Of a DNA stretch of 64,000 nt, positions 52,366 to 60,701 are shown one piece after another. Under the pieces are notes generated by a model. That model was not told the origin of the DNA. It did not search any database and was given only the letters and a program-made list of their open reading frames with translations. This stretch comes from JBLHKS01 sp047620505 (GTDB lineage: Bacteria; Verrucomicrobiota; Verrucomicrobiia; Verrucomicrobiales; DEV007). Both the position numbers and the translations under genes were made by a program. The first letter of the stretch is position 1. The number at the start of each line of letters is the position of its first letter. The stretch spans positions 4,087 to 68,086 of the forward strand of contig JBLHKS010000012.1 of assembly GCA_047620505.1 (NCBI GenBank). Direction: 5' to 3'.

Positions 52366-54855
52366 ATGGAGATTCACACAGAAGATTACGAAAAGCTCGG
52401 CTCGTTCTATCTCGGGCGAGAATACGAGCTGTCGACAAAGGAGCTTCAGGACGACCTCCTGCTGTTCGACTCGAAGGACCTCGTTACGCACGGCGTCGTT
52501 CTCGGGATGACCGGATCTGGTAAGACCGGGCTCTGCATGGCGCTGCTCGAGGAAGCGGCGCTCGACAAAATTCCCGCGATCGTGATCGATCCGAAAGGCG
52601 ACATCGGAAATCTCCTGCTTCAATTCCCTGAATTCCAGACTTCCGATTTTCGGCCCTGGATCAACGAAGGCGACGCCGCGAAAAAAGGCAGAACGCCGGA
52701 TGAGCACGCCGAAAAGACCGCTGAGATGTGGAAAAACGGCCTAACGGATTGGGGCCAGACCGGCGACCGGATTCGCGATCTACAGAGCAAAGTCGACGTC
52801 AACATTTTCACTCCAGGCTCAAACGCCGGGATCCCGATCTCGATTTTGAGTTCGCTCGACGCGCCTCCGTTCGAGATCCTCGACGACACCGAACTCTTCG
52901 CCGATCGCATCGAATCAACCGTCACCAGCCTGCTATCGCTGTTGGGAATTGACGCGGATCCAATCCAGGATCCCGAGCACATTCTGCTTTCGAACATCTT
53001 CAGCAGCTGCTGGCTGAAAGGGGAAAATCTCTCGCTCCAATCCCTCATCAAAAACATTCAGGAACCGCCATTTGAGGAAATCGGCGTGCTCCCGGTCGAC
53101 GACTGCATCAGCAAAAAGGATCGCTCCTCCCTTGCGATGAAGATGAATAGCCTGCTCGCTTCACCCGGCTTCAGCGTCTGGCTCAACGGCGTTCCGCTCG
53201 ACATCAACAAGCTGATGCACGCTCCAGACGGCAGGGCGCGAGTCTCGATTTTCTCGATTTCCCACCTCAGCGACAGCGAGCGAATGTTCTTCGTCTCTCT
53301 GCTTCTTAACCAGATGTTAGGGTGGATGCGGGCGCAATCCGGAACCAGTTCGCTTCGGGCCTTGCTCTACATGGACGAGATTTACGGTTACCTTCCGCCA
53401 ACCGCGAACCCGCCTTCGAAGAAGCCGCTGATGACGATGTTGAAGCAGGCACGCGCCTTTGGTCTTGGGTGTTTGTTAGCGACGCAGAACCCGGTCGATC
53501 TCGACTACAAAGCGCTTTCGAATATCGGTGCCTGGTTTCTTGGCCGATTGCAGACGGAGCGCGACAAAATGCGGGTTCTCGACGGATTGGAGGGCGCCGC
53601 CGCATCGCAGGATTCCGGTTTCAATCGCCAAAGGATGGAAGAGACGCTAGCTGGTCTCGGTAGCCGAGTTTTCCTCCTGAACAACGTTCACGATGATGCT
53701 CCGATCACATTTCACGTCAGGTGGGTCATGTCTTATCTTTGTGGGCCGCTCGCTCGAACTCAAGTGAAGCAGCTGATGGATCCGAAGCGGGGCGAATTTG
53801 AAGTCGCCGGTTTGAAGCCAGCGGAGAAAAAGGAAAAGATCTCCAAACCCACGAAGTCACCGCCGCCAGCAGCTGCTGAGGAAAAAATCGAATCCAAGTC
53901 GCCTTCAAATCGGCTGCCGGCCTCGATAAAACAATTCTACGTTCCTGTGACGGCTGAGTTTCTTGGGAATGATATCGTCTACATGCCTTCAGTCGTCCGA
54001 GCTGCGGAAGTCAGCTTCTCCGAACCTAAGCTCGAAGTCTTCGGCGATCGTCAATTCACGATTCTCAATCGGGTTTGGGATGGCGAAGAGACGATCGAAT
54101 GGGAAAGCGTCACGGACCTTCCCGAAGGAGTAGATTTCGGCCACTTCCAAACCCAACCACACCAGCCGGTCGAGTTTGGCGGCTTACCTCAGGTTGCCAG
54201 GAAGGCAGGGACCTACAGCACTGCCAAGCGAGAGTTTCTAGACTGGCTCTATCGAAATCAGGCGATCGAAGTGCTGAAAGCGCCCGCCTTCGAAATGTGT
54301 TCGCAGCCGGGCGAATCTTCGGGCGAGTTCCGTGGTCGGTTGGCTCACAGCGCGCGTGAAAAACGCGATGCGGCGATCGACGCTTTCCGGAGCAAGACGG
54401 CTCCCCAGATGGAACGGCTTCAGCTGGCGATGCAGAATGCGGAGTCGGAACTCGCCGAGCAGACGGGTCAGGCGAGCCGCGCGAAAACCGAATCTCTGTT
54501 TGATCTCGGCGGAAAGCTTCTTGGCGCTTTGTTTGGTGGCGGTCGACGAAAAGTGTTCACGAAGACCAATATTGAATCCGCTCGAAGCCGGGGATCCCGC
54601 GTTATGCGGGAAACCGGTCAAGTCTCGCGTGCGAGGGCAGAACTCGAGGGCCTGGCGGAAAAACTTCAGCGTCTGGAATTTGAAATTGAGGACACGATCG
54701 CTGGAATCCGAGACGGTTTTGATCCGGATCGCACAGAGCTGGAGACGTTGCGAATCAAGCCGCTGAAGAAAAACATCAAGGTTAAAGCGTGCGGCCTGGC
54801 GTGGCTTCCGTTCGTCAAACGCGGCAGTCGAGAGTTGCAGAAAGCCTGGTTGTGA
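52366..54855 (+). CDS. HerA/DUF87-type ATPase
   Basis: 829 aa. Walker A is GMTGSGKT (residues 47-54), Walker B with catalytic Glu is LLYMDEIYGYLPP near residue 336, and a sensor-type LLATQNPVDLDYKAL follows, the pattern of HerA/FtsK-clade DNA translocases. The C-terminal 300 residues contain a beta region (FGDRQFTILN) and a long coiled coil with a Gly-rich hydrophobic break (GKLLGALFGGGRR). No NurA-like nuclease is adjacent. Two exact palindromes are present: 53001 in the SSC register (FSSCWL) and 53867 (PAAAEE). Confidence 0.82.
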   Translation: MEIHTEDYEKLGSFYLGREYELSTKELQDDLLLFDSKDLVTHGVVLGMTGSGKTGLCMALLEEAALDKIPAIVIDPKGDIGNLLLQFPEFQTSDFRPWINEGDAAKKGRTPDEHAEKTAEMWKNGLTDWGQTGDRIRDLQSKVDVNIFTPGSNAGIPISILSSLDAPPFEILDDTELFADRIESTVTSLLSLLGIDADPIQDPEHILLSNIFSSCWLKGENLSLQSLIKNIQEPPFEEIGVLPVDDCISKKDRSSLAMKMNSLLASPGFSVWLNGVPLDINKLMHAPDGRARVSIFSISHLSDSERMFFVSLLLNQMLGWMRAQSGTSSLRALLYMDEIYGYLPPTANPPSKKPLMTMLKQARAFGLGCLLATQNPVDLDYKALSNIGAWFLGRLQTERDKMRVLDGLEGAAASQDSGFNRQRMEETLAGLGSRVFLLNNVHDDAPITFHVRWVMSYLCGPLARTQVKQLMDPKRGEFEVAGLKPAEKKEKISKPTKSPPPAAAEEKIESKSPSNRLPASIKQFYVPVTAEFLGNDIVYMPSVVRAAEVSFSEPKLEVFGDRQFTILNRVWDGEETIEWESVTDLPEGVDFGHFQTQPHQPVEFGGLPQVARKAGTYSTAKREFLDWLYRNQAIEVLKAPAFEMCSQPGESSGEFRGRLAHSAREKRDAAIDAFRSKTAPQMERLQLAMQNAESELAEQTGQASRAKTESLFDLGGKLLGALFGGGRRKVFTKTNIESARSRGSRVMRETGQVSRARAELEGLAEKLQRLEFEIEDTIAGIRDGFDPDRTELETLRIKPLKKNIKVKACGLAWLPFVKRGSRELQKAWL

Positions 54856-54883
54856 GCAGCGCGAGGCGAATCTAGCCTTACGG

Positions 54884-56422
54884 ATGCAAACTCGGATATT
54901 TTTTCTGTTCGCCCTCGCATTCGCGCCGTTCGCAGGAGCCCAGGACACGGCAAGCGGGGTCGTGTTCAACGACTTGAACGAGAACGGCCAACGCGACGCT
55001 GATGAGCCCGGAATCGGCGGCGTGCTCGTTTCAAATCAGCGCGAAGTCGTTAAAACCGGGCAAGACGGAAGCTGGCAACTGCCGGCGAATGACGACTGCA
55101 TTTTCTTCGTCAACAAACCGACTGGCTGGATGACGCCGGTGGACGAGAAGATGCTTCCGCGCTTCTACTATATTCATAAACCGAACGGATCGCCCAAGTC
55201 CCAACATCCCGGAGTCGAGCCAACTGGGCCGCTTCCAAAATCGATCGATTTCCCGCTCTACGAGCAGGAAGAGCCGGGCAAATTCCAAGCGATCTTCTTC
55301 GCCGATCCGCAGTGTCGAGATCAGAAGGAGCTCGATTTTATGGCGCACGATGTCGTCGAGGAGCTGATCGGATCGAAGGCGAGATTCGGAGTTACGCTTG
55401 GCGATATCATGTTCGACAACTTGGCGCTTTACGACAATCACAACTCGCTCGTCGCGCTGATCGGAATGCCTTGGTATAACATCATCGGCAATCACGACCT
55501 GAATTTTGAAGCACCGAACGACAAGCTTTCAGACGAGACTTTCGAACGTGTTTTCGGGCCGGCTTACTATTCGTATTCCTACGGACCGGTAAACTTTATC
55601 GTCCTCGACAACGTCAACTATCGAGGAAAAGGGAAGAGCTACGATGGGAACCTCGGCGAGGACCAATTGGCCTTCCTCTCGAACTTGATTCCGCAAATTC
55701 CGGAAGACGAGATGCTCGTTTTGATGATGCACGTTCCGCTTGGAACCACGGGAGACCGTGAGGCGCTTTTCCGGCTGATCGAGGACCGGCCCTACAGTCT
55801 TTCGCTCTCCGGCCACACGCATTGGCAGCAACACCAGTTCATCGGCGAGGACCTGGGTTGGAAGGGCGAGAAGCCGCATCACCACGTAGTTTGTGTGACG
55901 GTGTCAGGCAGCTGGTGGGGCGGCGAACCGGATGAAACCGGCGTGCCGCACACGATGATGCGCGACGGCGCGCCTAACGGATATCTTCTGGTTACTTTCG
56001 ACGGGAAACAGGCCGTGGTCGATTTCAAAGCAGCACGGCGGCCAGCCGATTATCAGATTCGCGTTCACGCGCCGGAAGTCGTGACCGTCGCGGAGGCTGA
56101 GTCCGCAACTGTCTGGGCGAACGTTTTTGGTGGATCGGAAAAATCGACAACCCGCTTTCGAATTGGCGAGGAAGGCGAGTGGATCGAGATGACGAAAACG
56201 GTCGAGCCAGATCCAGTCTTCCTAGCGCTGAAAGAGATCGAAACCTCGTCCCCCGAGAAACTCCAAGGCCGTCCGCTTGGACCCACGACGGACAGCGATC
56301 ACCTCTGGAAAGCGACACTCCCATCCGGCCTCAAGCCGGGCGTTCATCGGATCTTTGTCCAGTCTGACGACCAGTACGGCCGCGCGTTCCACGCCAACCG
56401 GACAATTCGAGTCGAACCGTAA
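54884..56422 (+). CDS. Secreted calcineurin-like metallophosphoesterase with N-terminal SdrD-B-like domain
   Basis: 512 aa with a signal peptide (to AGAQ). A Cna/SdrD-B-like domain comes first (GVVFNDLNENGQRDADEPGIGGV). The phosphoesterase metal motifs follow in order: FADPQ near residue 138 (Gln in place of the usual His), GDIMFD near 173, GNHD near 202, MMHVP and SGHTH near 308. A C-terminal beta domain closes it. It resembles secreted calcineurin-like proteins of planctomycetes; substrate unknown. Confidence 0.86.
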   Translation: MQTRIFFLFALAFAPFAGAQDTASGVVFNDLNENGQRDADEPGIGGVLVSNQREVVKTGQDGSWQLPANDDCIFFVNKPTGWMTPVDEKMLPRFYYIHKPNGSPKSQHPGVEPTGPLPKSIDFPLYEQEEPGKFQAIFFADPQCRDQKELDFMAHDVVEELIGSKARFGVTLGDIMFDNLALYDNHNSLVALIGMPWYNIIGNHDLNFEAPNDKLSDETFERVFGPAYYSYSYGPVNFIVLDNVNYRGKGKSYDGNLGEDQLAFLSNLIPQIPEDEMLVLMMHVPLGTTGDREALFRLIEDRPYSLSLSGHTHWQQHQFIGEDLGWKGEKPHHHVVCVTVSGSWWGGEPDETGVPHTMMRDGAPNGYLLVTFDGKQAVVDFKAARRPADYQIRVHAPEVVTVAEAESATVWANVFGGSEKSTTRFRIGEEGEWIEMTKTVEPDPVFLALKEIETSSPEKLQGRPLGPTTDSDHLWKATLPSGLKPGVHRIFVQSDDQYGRAFHANRTIRVEP

Positions 56423-56425
56423 AAA

Positions 56426-56593
56426 TCAGGCAGTTCCGCCCTCAGCCTCAACTGGAGCCGCCGGAGTTTTTGGCTCGGGCGGAGGCTCGGGACGCTCACC
56501 ACCACCGACGCATCCGGCCGGTCCAACATCCGCGATCAACGCCATGACTGCGAGCATGCAGGTAATTTTGAGCCATTCTGGAATCTTTGTCAT
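56426..56593 (-). CDS. Small putative lipoprotein (55 aa)
   Basis: ATG at 56593 to TGA at 56426: MTKIPEWLKITCMLAVMALI then a PAGC lipobox-like Cys, a GGG run and a Pro/Glu-rich tail (ERPEPPPEPKTPAAPVEAEG). The charged start, hydrophobic core, Cys and Pro-rich spacer fit a small lipoprotein or surface tether. It starts 4 bp downstream of the convergent phosphoesterase stop in its own strand sense and is divergent from the membrane protein at 56647. Confidence 0.5.
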   Translation of the reverse strand: MTKIPEWLKITCMLAVMALIADVGPAGCVGGGERPEPPPEPKTPAAPVEAEGGTA

Positions 56594-56646
56594 GAGGCCA
56601 ACTTTGGCGGCTTTACGCGGACCAAGTCAAGCCTCAGAATGAAGCC

Positions 56647-57663
56647 GTGACCCGATCGAGTTCCATTGCCGAAAAACTGCTCTGGCCGTTCGACCGAATG
56701 CGGCTCGCGTTTCTGCGGACGTTAGGCCCGTTGGCGAAACCGATCGTGCGCCGCCGCGAGCTCCGAGTCGCGATCGGCGGCTCGCTCACCGTCTGCGTCG
56801 CGTTCGCTCTCGCTCTCGGAATCCCTTGGTGGCTTCTCGCGCTCGGCCCAATTTTCTGGGGCGTGCCGCACGTCCTCGCCGACGTCCGCTACCTCGTCGT
56901 CAGGCCAGGCTTGCATCGCCGCAAACGACTCTGGTTTGCCGCCGGAATTCCGCTCGCATTCGCCGGCTGTGGAATCTGGAGCGTCCCGAGCGGACTAGCA
57001 GCTGCTGGCGCGGTCGCGGTTCTTTCGAACGGGCCGGTTTCTCGAAAGGCGATCGCCCTGACAATCATCCTGGTCTTGATCGCCGCTGCCATCGCCGTCG
57101 GCGATCTCGCAATGTTGATCTTCGCCCACGCGCACAATTTCATCGCCGTCATCCTCTGGTGGTTCTGGCGACCGCGGGTCAAACTGATTCATGCGCTCGT
57201 CCCCGCGCTGTTCGCGCTCGCCAGCTTGACGATCGTCTTCGGCTGGTTGCAGCCAGCAACTGCTGGACTCAGCCTGGCCCCACCCGGCTTGAACGCCGAC
57301 TACCATTTGAGCCTGCTCTCCCCCGGCTTAGCTGAGCCCTGGGCGCTACGTTTCGTGATTCTCTTCGCTTTTGCCCAAGCCGTTCACTACGGCGTCTGGC
57401 TTCGGCTGATTCCGGAAGACGACCGCCCTCAGCCGACTCCTCGGACCTTTCGCGCGAGCTTTCGCGCCCTGCGCGCTGACATGGGCACCTGGTTCCTCGC
57501 AGGCGCGTTTCTTGTTGCGTTAGGCGTCGCGATCTGGGCAACGCTCGACCTCCTCGAAGCCCGCTCGACCTACCTTCGGCTCGCGCTCTTTCACGGCCAC
57601 ATCGAGCTCGCAGCAGGTGCCTTCCTTTTCGTCGAAGGCTGGCGAAGATCACCAAAACAATGA
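56647..57663 (+). CDS. Multi-pass membrane protein with conserved intramembrane His
   Basis: 338 aa with about eight to nine hydrophobic helices. His-containing motifs sit in or near the helices: FWGVPHVLADVRYLVVRPG, IFAHAHNFIAV, VHYGVWLR and LFHGHIELAAG. The pattern recalls Brp/Blh-type and similar integral oxygenases, but I cannot assign it to them. It overlaps the next gene by 4 bp. A near palindrome (56996) encodes GLAAAGA and a one-mismatch copy lies at 57254. Confidence 0.65.
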   Translation: MTRSSSIAEKLLWPFDRMRLAFLRTLGPLAKPIVRRRELRVAIGGSLTVCVAFALALGIPWWLLALGPIFWGVPHVLADVRYLVVRPGLHRRKRLWFAAGIPLAFAGCGIWSVPSGLAAAGAVAVLSNGPVSRKAIALTIILVLIAAAIAVGDLAMLIFAHAHNFIAVILWWFWRPRVKLIHALVPALFALASLTIVFGWLQPATAGLSLAPPGLNADYHLSLLSPGLAEPWALRFVILFAFAQAVHYGVWLRLIPEDDRPQPTPRTFRASFRALRADMGTWFLAGAFLVALGVAIWATLDLLEARSTYLRLALFHGHIELAAGAFLFVEGWRRSPKQ

Positions 57664-57992
57664 TCGTCGATTGGTTCAACGCGCTTCTGCTCACTCAGCT
57701 GGTCGAAGTCCCGATTTACCTCGTCTTCGCGAGGCGATTGCCGATCGGAAAACGAATCACCTACGCCTTCTGCGCGAGCCTGATCACCCATCCGATCGTC
57801 TGGCTGATCGTCCTCTTCGGGCCAGGTCCGTTCTGGTTTCTGATCATCATCGCAGAACTTTGGGCGTTCGGCGGAGAAGCCGCTTTCGGCATATTTCTCA
57901 AAACCAAGCGCCCCTTGCTTGCCTCCTTCACAGCCAACGTCGCAAGCATCCTCGTTGGGCTTGCGACGCGCGAATATTTCAATTGGCCCTGA
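57660..57992 (+). CDS. Small multi-pass membrane protein
   Basis: 110 aa with about three or four hydrophobic helices (LLLTQLVEVPIYLVF, SLITHPIVWLIVLF, FWFLIIIAELWAF). An intramembrane TQLVEVP and LITHPIVW contain charged or His residues that may bind metal or protons. It overlaps the preceding membrane protein by 4 bp, so the two probably function together. Family unrecognised. Confidence 0.65.
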   Translation: MIVDWFNALLLTQLVEVPIYLVFARRLPIGKRITYAFCASLITHPIVWLIVLFGPGPFWFLIIIAELWAFGGEAAFGIFLKTKRPLLASFTANVASILVGLATREYFNWP

Positions 57993-58718
57993 CTAAACCA
58001 TCGGCATGTAAGGAGGCGTAACCGTGATGTCGGGAACGCAAGCGCGCGGCGGAAGCTTCGCGATCGTCACGGCGAGCGCGCCGACATCTTCCGGCTGCAC
58101 CATTTTCGCCCGATCCTCATCCGCTGGAACAACCGGCCGCTTGTCGATGATTCCGGTATTCGTCTCTCCTGGATAAATGTTAGTGCAGCGAACGCCATCA
58201 GGCAGTGCCTCCAGATTCGCAAACTGTCCCAACGACTTCTGCGCGAATTTCGAAGCGCAATACGGCGTTCCCGCGAGAATCGTATTCTGAATACCGGCGA
58301 TCGAAACGATGTTGAAAATCGTTCCGGATTTCCGCGCTCGCATCCCCGGCAGAATCGTGTGGAACAGGTTAAATGCGCCGATCGTGTTCGTCCGGATCAC
58401 AGCTTCAAAATCTTCAGGCGAGGTGTTTTCGTAAAGCCGCTTCGGCACGTTCGTGCCCGCACTGATCACGAGAATCCCGATCGGTCCGAGTTCCGATTCG
58501 GTCCAAGCGATCAAATCCTTCACGTCATCGAGATTCCCAACGTCGCAAGCCCGCGTCAGCAGCTGCCGGTCAGCGGCGACCTCTTTCAAGGTCCCTTCCG
58601 AACGCGACGAAATCGCAACTTTCGCTCCTTGATCGGCAAACGCGTTTGCGATTCCCAGCCCGATTCCGCTGCTTCCGCCCGAAACGAGCACGACTTGATT
58701 CGTAAGATCCTGCATCAT
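57993..58718 (-). CDS. Short-chain dehydrogenase/reductase
   Basis: 241 aa classical SDR. The cofactor motif is SGGSSGIGLGIA, the acidic region CDVGN, then SAGTN. The catalytic Ser lies in IVSIAG and Tyr/Lys in YCASK. Substrate is unknown. Its stop abuts the convergent membrane-protein stop with no gap. A palindrome variant (58557) encodes RQLLTR. Confidence 0.88.
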   Translation of the reverse strand: MMQDLTNQVVLVSGGSSGIGLGIANAFADQGAKVAISSRSEGTLKEVAADRQLLTRACDVGNLDDVKDLIAWTESELGPIGILVISAGTNVPKRLYENTSPEDFEAVIRTNTIGAFNLFHTILPGMRARKSGTIFNIVSIAGIQNTILAGTPYCASKFAQKSLGQFANLEALPDGVRCTNIYPGETNTGIIDKRPVVPADEDRAKMVQPEDVGALAVTIAKLPPRACVPDITVTPPYMPMV

Positions 58719-58762
58719 AATTTTTGCGTCATGTGAGACGACGCGGGGCGGAATGCAAGGCG

Positions 58763-60181
58763 CTATTTCCGAACCTGACCGACTCCCTTTGGAACCACGC
58801 CCGCTTCCTCGATTCGCGTTCGCAATTGCAAGGCCAACCGCTTGACTGTGACTGCGTGCTCTGGGTTTTCGGCAAGGTTCTTCATTTCGGATGAGTCCGA
58901 TTCGTGATCGTACAGCTCGGAGCCCTCAGCGCCGTTCTCACCCCACTCGGTATAGCGATAGCGAGTTGTTCGAAGCGAGTAGCCGTTCGCGTATTGAGTC
59001 AGCGCGCCATCTCGCGGCACCGAATTCACATCGCCCAAAATTGAAGCCAAACTAACGCCTGAAGCGTGCTCTCGTTGCGGAAGAGCACACAGTTCGGCCA
59101 GCGTTGGATAGAGATCGACCATCTCCACCGGATGCGCGTAGGTTTTTCCAGCCTCGGCAGTTTCCGGTGCCGCTATAATCATAGGAACGCGCGCTGCGTT
59201 TTCGAAAAGAGTCGTCTTTTGCCAGTAACCGTGCTCGCCCATGTGGTATCCGTGATCTGAGGTAAAGACGACGACGGTGCTTGACGCTAAGCCGGACTCG
59301 TCAAGCGTATCGAGAATCCGCCCAAGTTGAGCATCGGCAAAGGTGATCGACGCGTGGTAGGATTGAATCGCTACCTTGGCGAGCTTTTCGGGCAAGTTGA
59401 ACTGATCCTTTTTTCGAGTCAGCGACTTTCGTGCCGGTTCCGGCAGCCCCTCAAAATATCCTTCCGGAACTGTCGGAACTTCAATCTCATCCAGTGGATA
59501 CTTTTCAAAGTATGCCTTCGGAGCGACGTACGGGGTATGCGGGCGGAACAGACCGACCGCAAGGAAGAACGGCTGATCGCCCTCCGCAAATTTCAGCAGC
59601 TGCTGGCTTGCTTCAGTCGCTATCATTCCGTCAGTCTGCTCTTCGTCCGTCCCATCTGCGGCGAGCCAACTCAGCGTTCCTCCAAATGATCCAGGCCGAA
59701 GACTGAAGATCAGCGGCTCATCCTCCACGTCGCGTCCTCGCGGGTTGAACGTCTGATTCCACGAATACGGATCGTCATGACCTCCGGTTCCAATGTGCTT
59801 AGGAACGTTGTAATGATAGAGCTTGCCAATCCGCGTCGCGAAATATCCGTGCTCGCGAAAATGCTCCGGAATCGTCTTAACTGTCTTGAGACGTTCGCGC
59901 AGAAAAATCGCGTTTGAGTGAATCAGCGTCTGATTCGGATAGAGTCCGGTCATGAACGACGCGCGACTCGGCCCACAGAGCGGGTACTGACAGTAAGCGC
60001 GATCGAACCTCACTCCGCGTGCCGCTAATCGATCGATGTTCGGTGTCTTGACCCGCGGATGCCCGTAGCTGCCGATGTCGCAGTTCAGATCATCGCAAAT
60101 AACAAAAAGGACATTCGGCTTCTCTGCCGCGAAGGCGAGAGAAGGTGCAATCAAAAGCAAAAGATAGAGCAGGCGTTTCAT
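58763..60181 (-). CDS. Secreted sulfatase, iduronate-2-sulfatase-like
   Basis: 472 aa with a signal peptide (to AFAAE). NVLFVICDDLNCDIGSYGHP binds metal. The formylglycine site is Cys69-GPSR in a YPLCGPSRASFMTG context typical of iduronate-2-sulfatase-like enzymes. VVFTSDHGYHMGEHGYW carries the second metal cluster. It probably desulfates uronic-acid-containing glycans. An exact palindrome (59594) encodes SQQLLKF. Confidence 0.88.
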   Translation of the reverse strand: MKRLLYLLLLIAPSLAFAAEKPNVLFVICDDLNCDIGSYGHPRVKTPNIDRLAARGVRFDRAYCQYPLCGPSRASFMTGLYPNQTLIHSNAIFLRERLKTVKTIPEHFREHGYFATRIGKLYHYNVPKHIGTGGHDDPYSWNQTFNPRGRDVEDEPLIFSLRPGSFGGTLSWLAADGTDEEQTDGMIATEASQQLLKFAEGDQPFFLAVGLFRPHTPYVAPKAYFEKYPLDEIEVPTVPEGYFEGLPEPARKSLTRKKDQFNLPEKLAKVAIQSYHASITFADAQLGRILDTLDESGLASSTVVVFTSDHGYHMGEHGYWQKTTLFENAARVPMIIAAPETAEAGKTYAHPVEMVDLYPTLAELCALPQREHASGVSLASILGDVNSVPRDGALTQYANGYSLRTTRYRYTEWGENGAEGSELYDHESDSSEMKNLAENPEHAVTVKRLALQLRTRIEEAGVVPKGVGQVRK

Positions 60182-60254
60182 TCGTGGGTTTTGTTGGTTG
60201 AGTCAGGCAGGCGCTGGACAGCGTTCTCAAATGTGAATGCGAATTTGCAACCGC

Positions 60255-60306
60255 GGGCAAAAAAATCCCGCCAACGCGCGACTCCGAGGAGCACGCGCGG
60301 GCGGGA
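60255..60306 (-). terminator. Intrinsic terminator after the Cys-rich small protein gene
   Basis: The arms 60266-60280 and 60294-60306 form a GC-rich stem with a two-base bulge around a 13-nt loop. Reading on the minus strand, the stem runs into seven T residues. It ends the 60331-60642 gene and insulates the sulfatase downstream. Confidence 0.75.
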
Positions 60307-60330
60307 CAAAAAACGAATTCGAAGAACGAC

Positions 60331-60642
60331 TCAGGATTTGGTCTTCAGAGCAATTTTGCTAACGGCCAAGTCAACGTGATCGGCCTTCTTTGTCTGCTTG
60401 CCGGTCGCGGTAACAACTTTGGCCTTGGCGTTCTCATCAAAGAACTTCTTCGCAACGCCGCCGTTGAGAAGGTAGACGGTTTTGCCTTGTTGGACTGCTG
60501 AGTTGCAGCTGTCGCCGATTCCAAGGTCGCAATGGGCGCAGATGACTTTGCCCGACACGGTGGTTTCCTTGGTTTCTTCGGCAGCAAATGCGAAGGCAGC
60601 GAGGCCGATGGTGGTAGAGATGCAAATGAGGATTGATTTCAT
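60331..60642 (-). CDS. Small exported Cys-motif protein, DUF6370-like
   Basis: 103 aa with a signal peptide ending AFAAE. The mature part opens VSGKVICAHCDLGIGDSC, a CxxC plus third Cys that could bind a metal, and continues GKTVYLLNGGVAKKFFDE. It resembles DUF6370, a family of small periplasmic proteins of unknown role. A strong intrinsic terminator follows. Confidence 0.7.
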   Translation of the reverse strand: MKSILICISTTIGLAAFAFAAEETKETTVSGKVICAHCDLGIGDSCNSAVQQGKTVYLLNGGVAKKFFDENAKAKVVTATGKQTKKADHVDLAVSKIALKTKS

Positions 60643-60701
60643 GACTTGGACTGACGTAGTGGCGCGGGAAATGATTGCACAAAAAATTCGGAATTGGCTC
60701 T

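Noticed and set aside
3250..57520. Frequent GTTAGG, often as a TTA-Gly codon pair
   Set aside because: A rough count on both strands is close to expectation for a 6-mer at this GC content, so no enrichment can be claimed.
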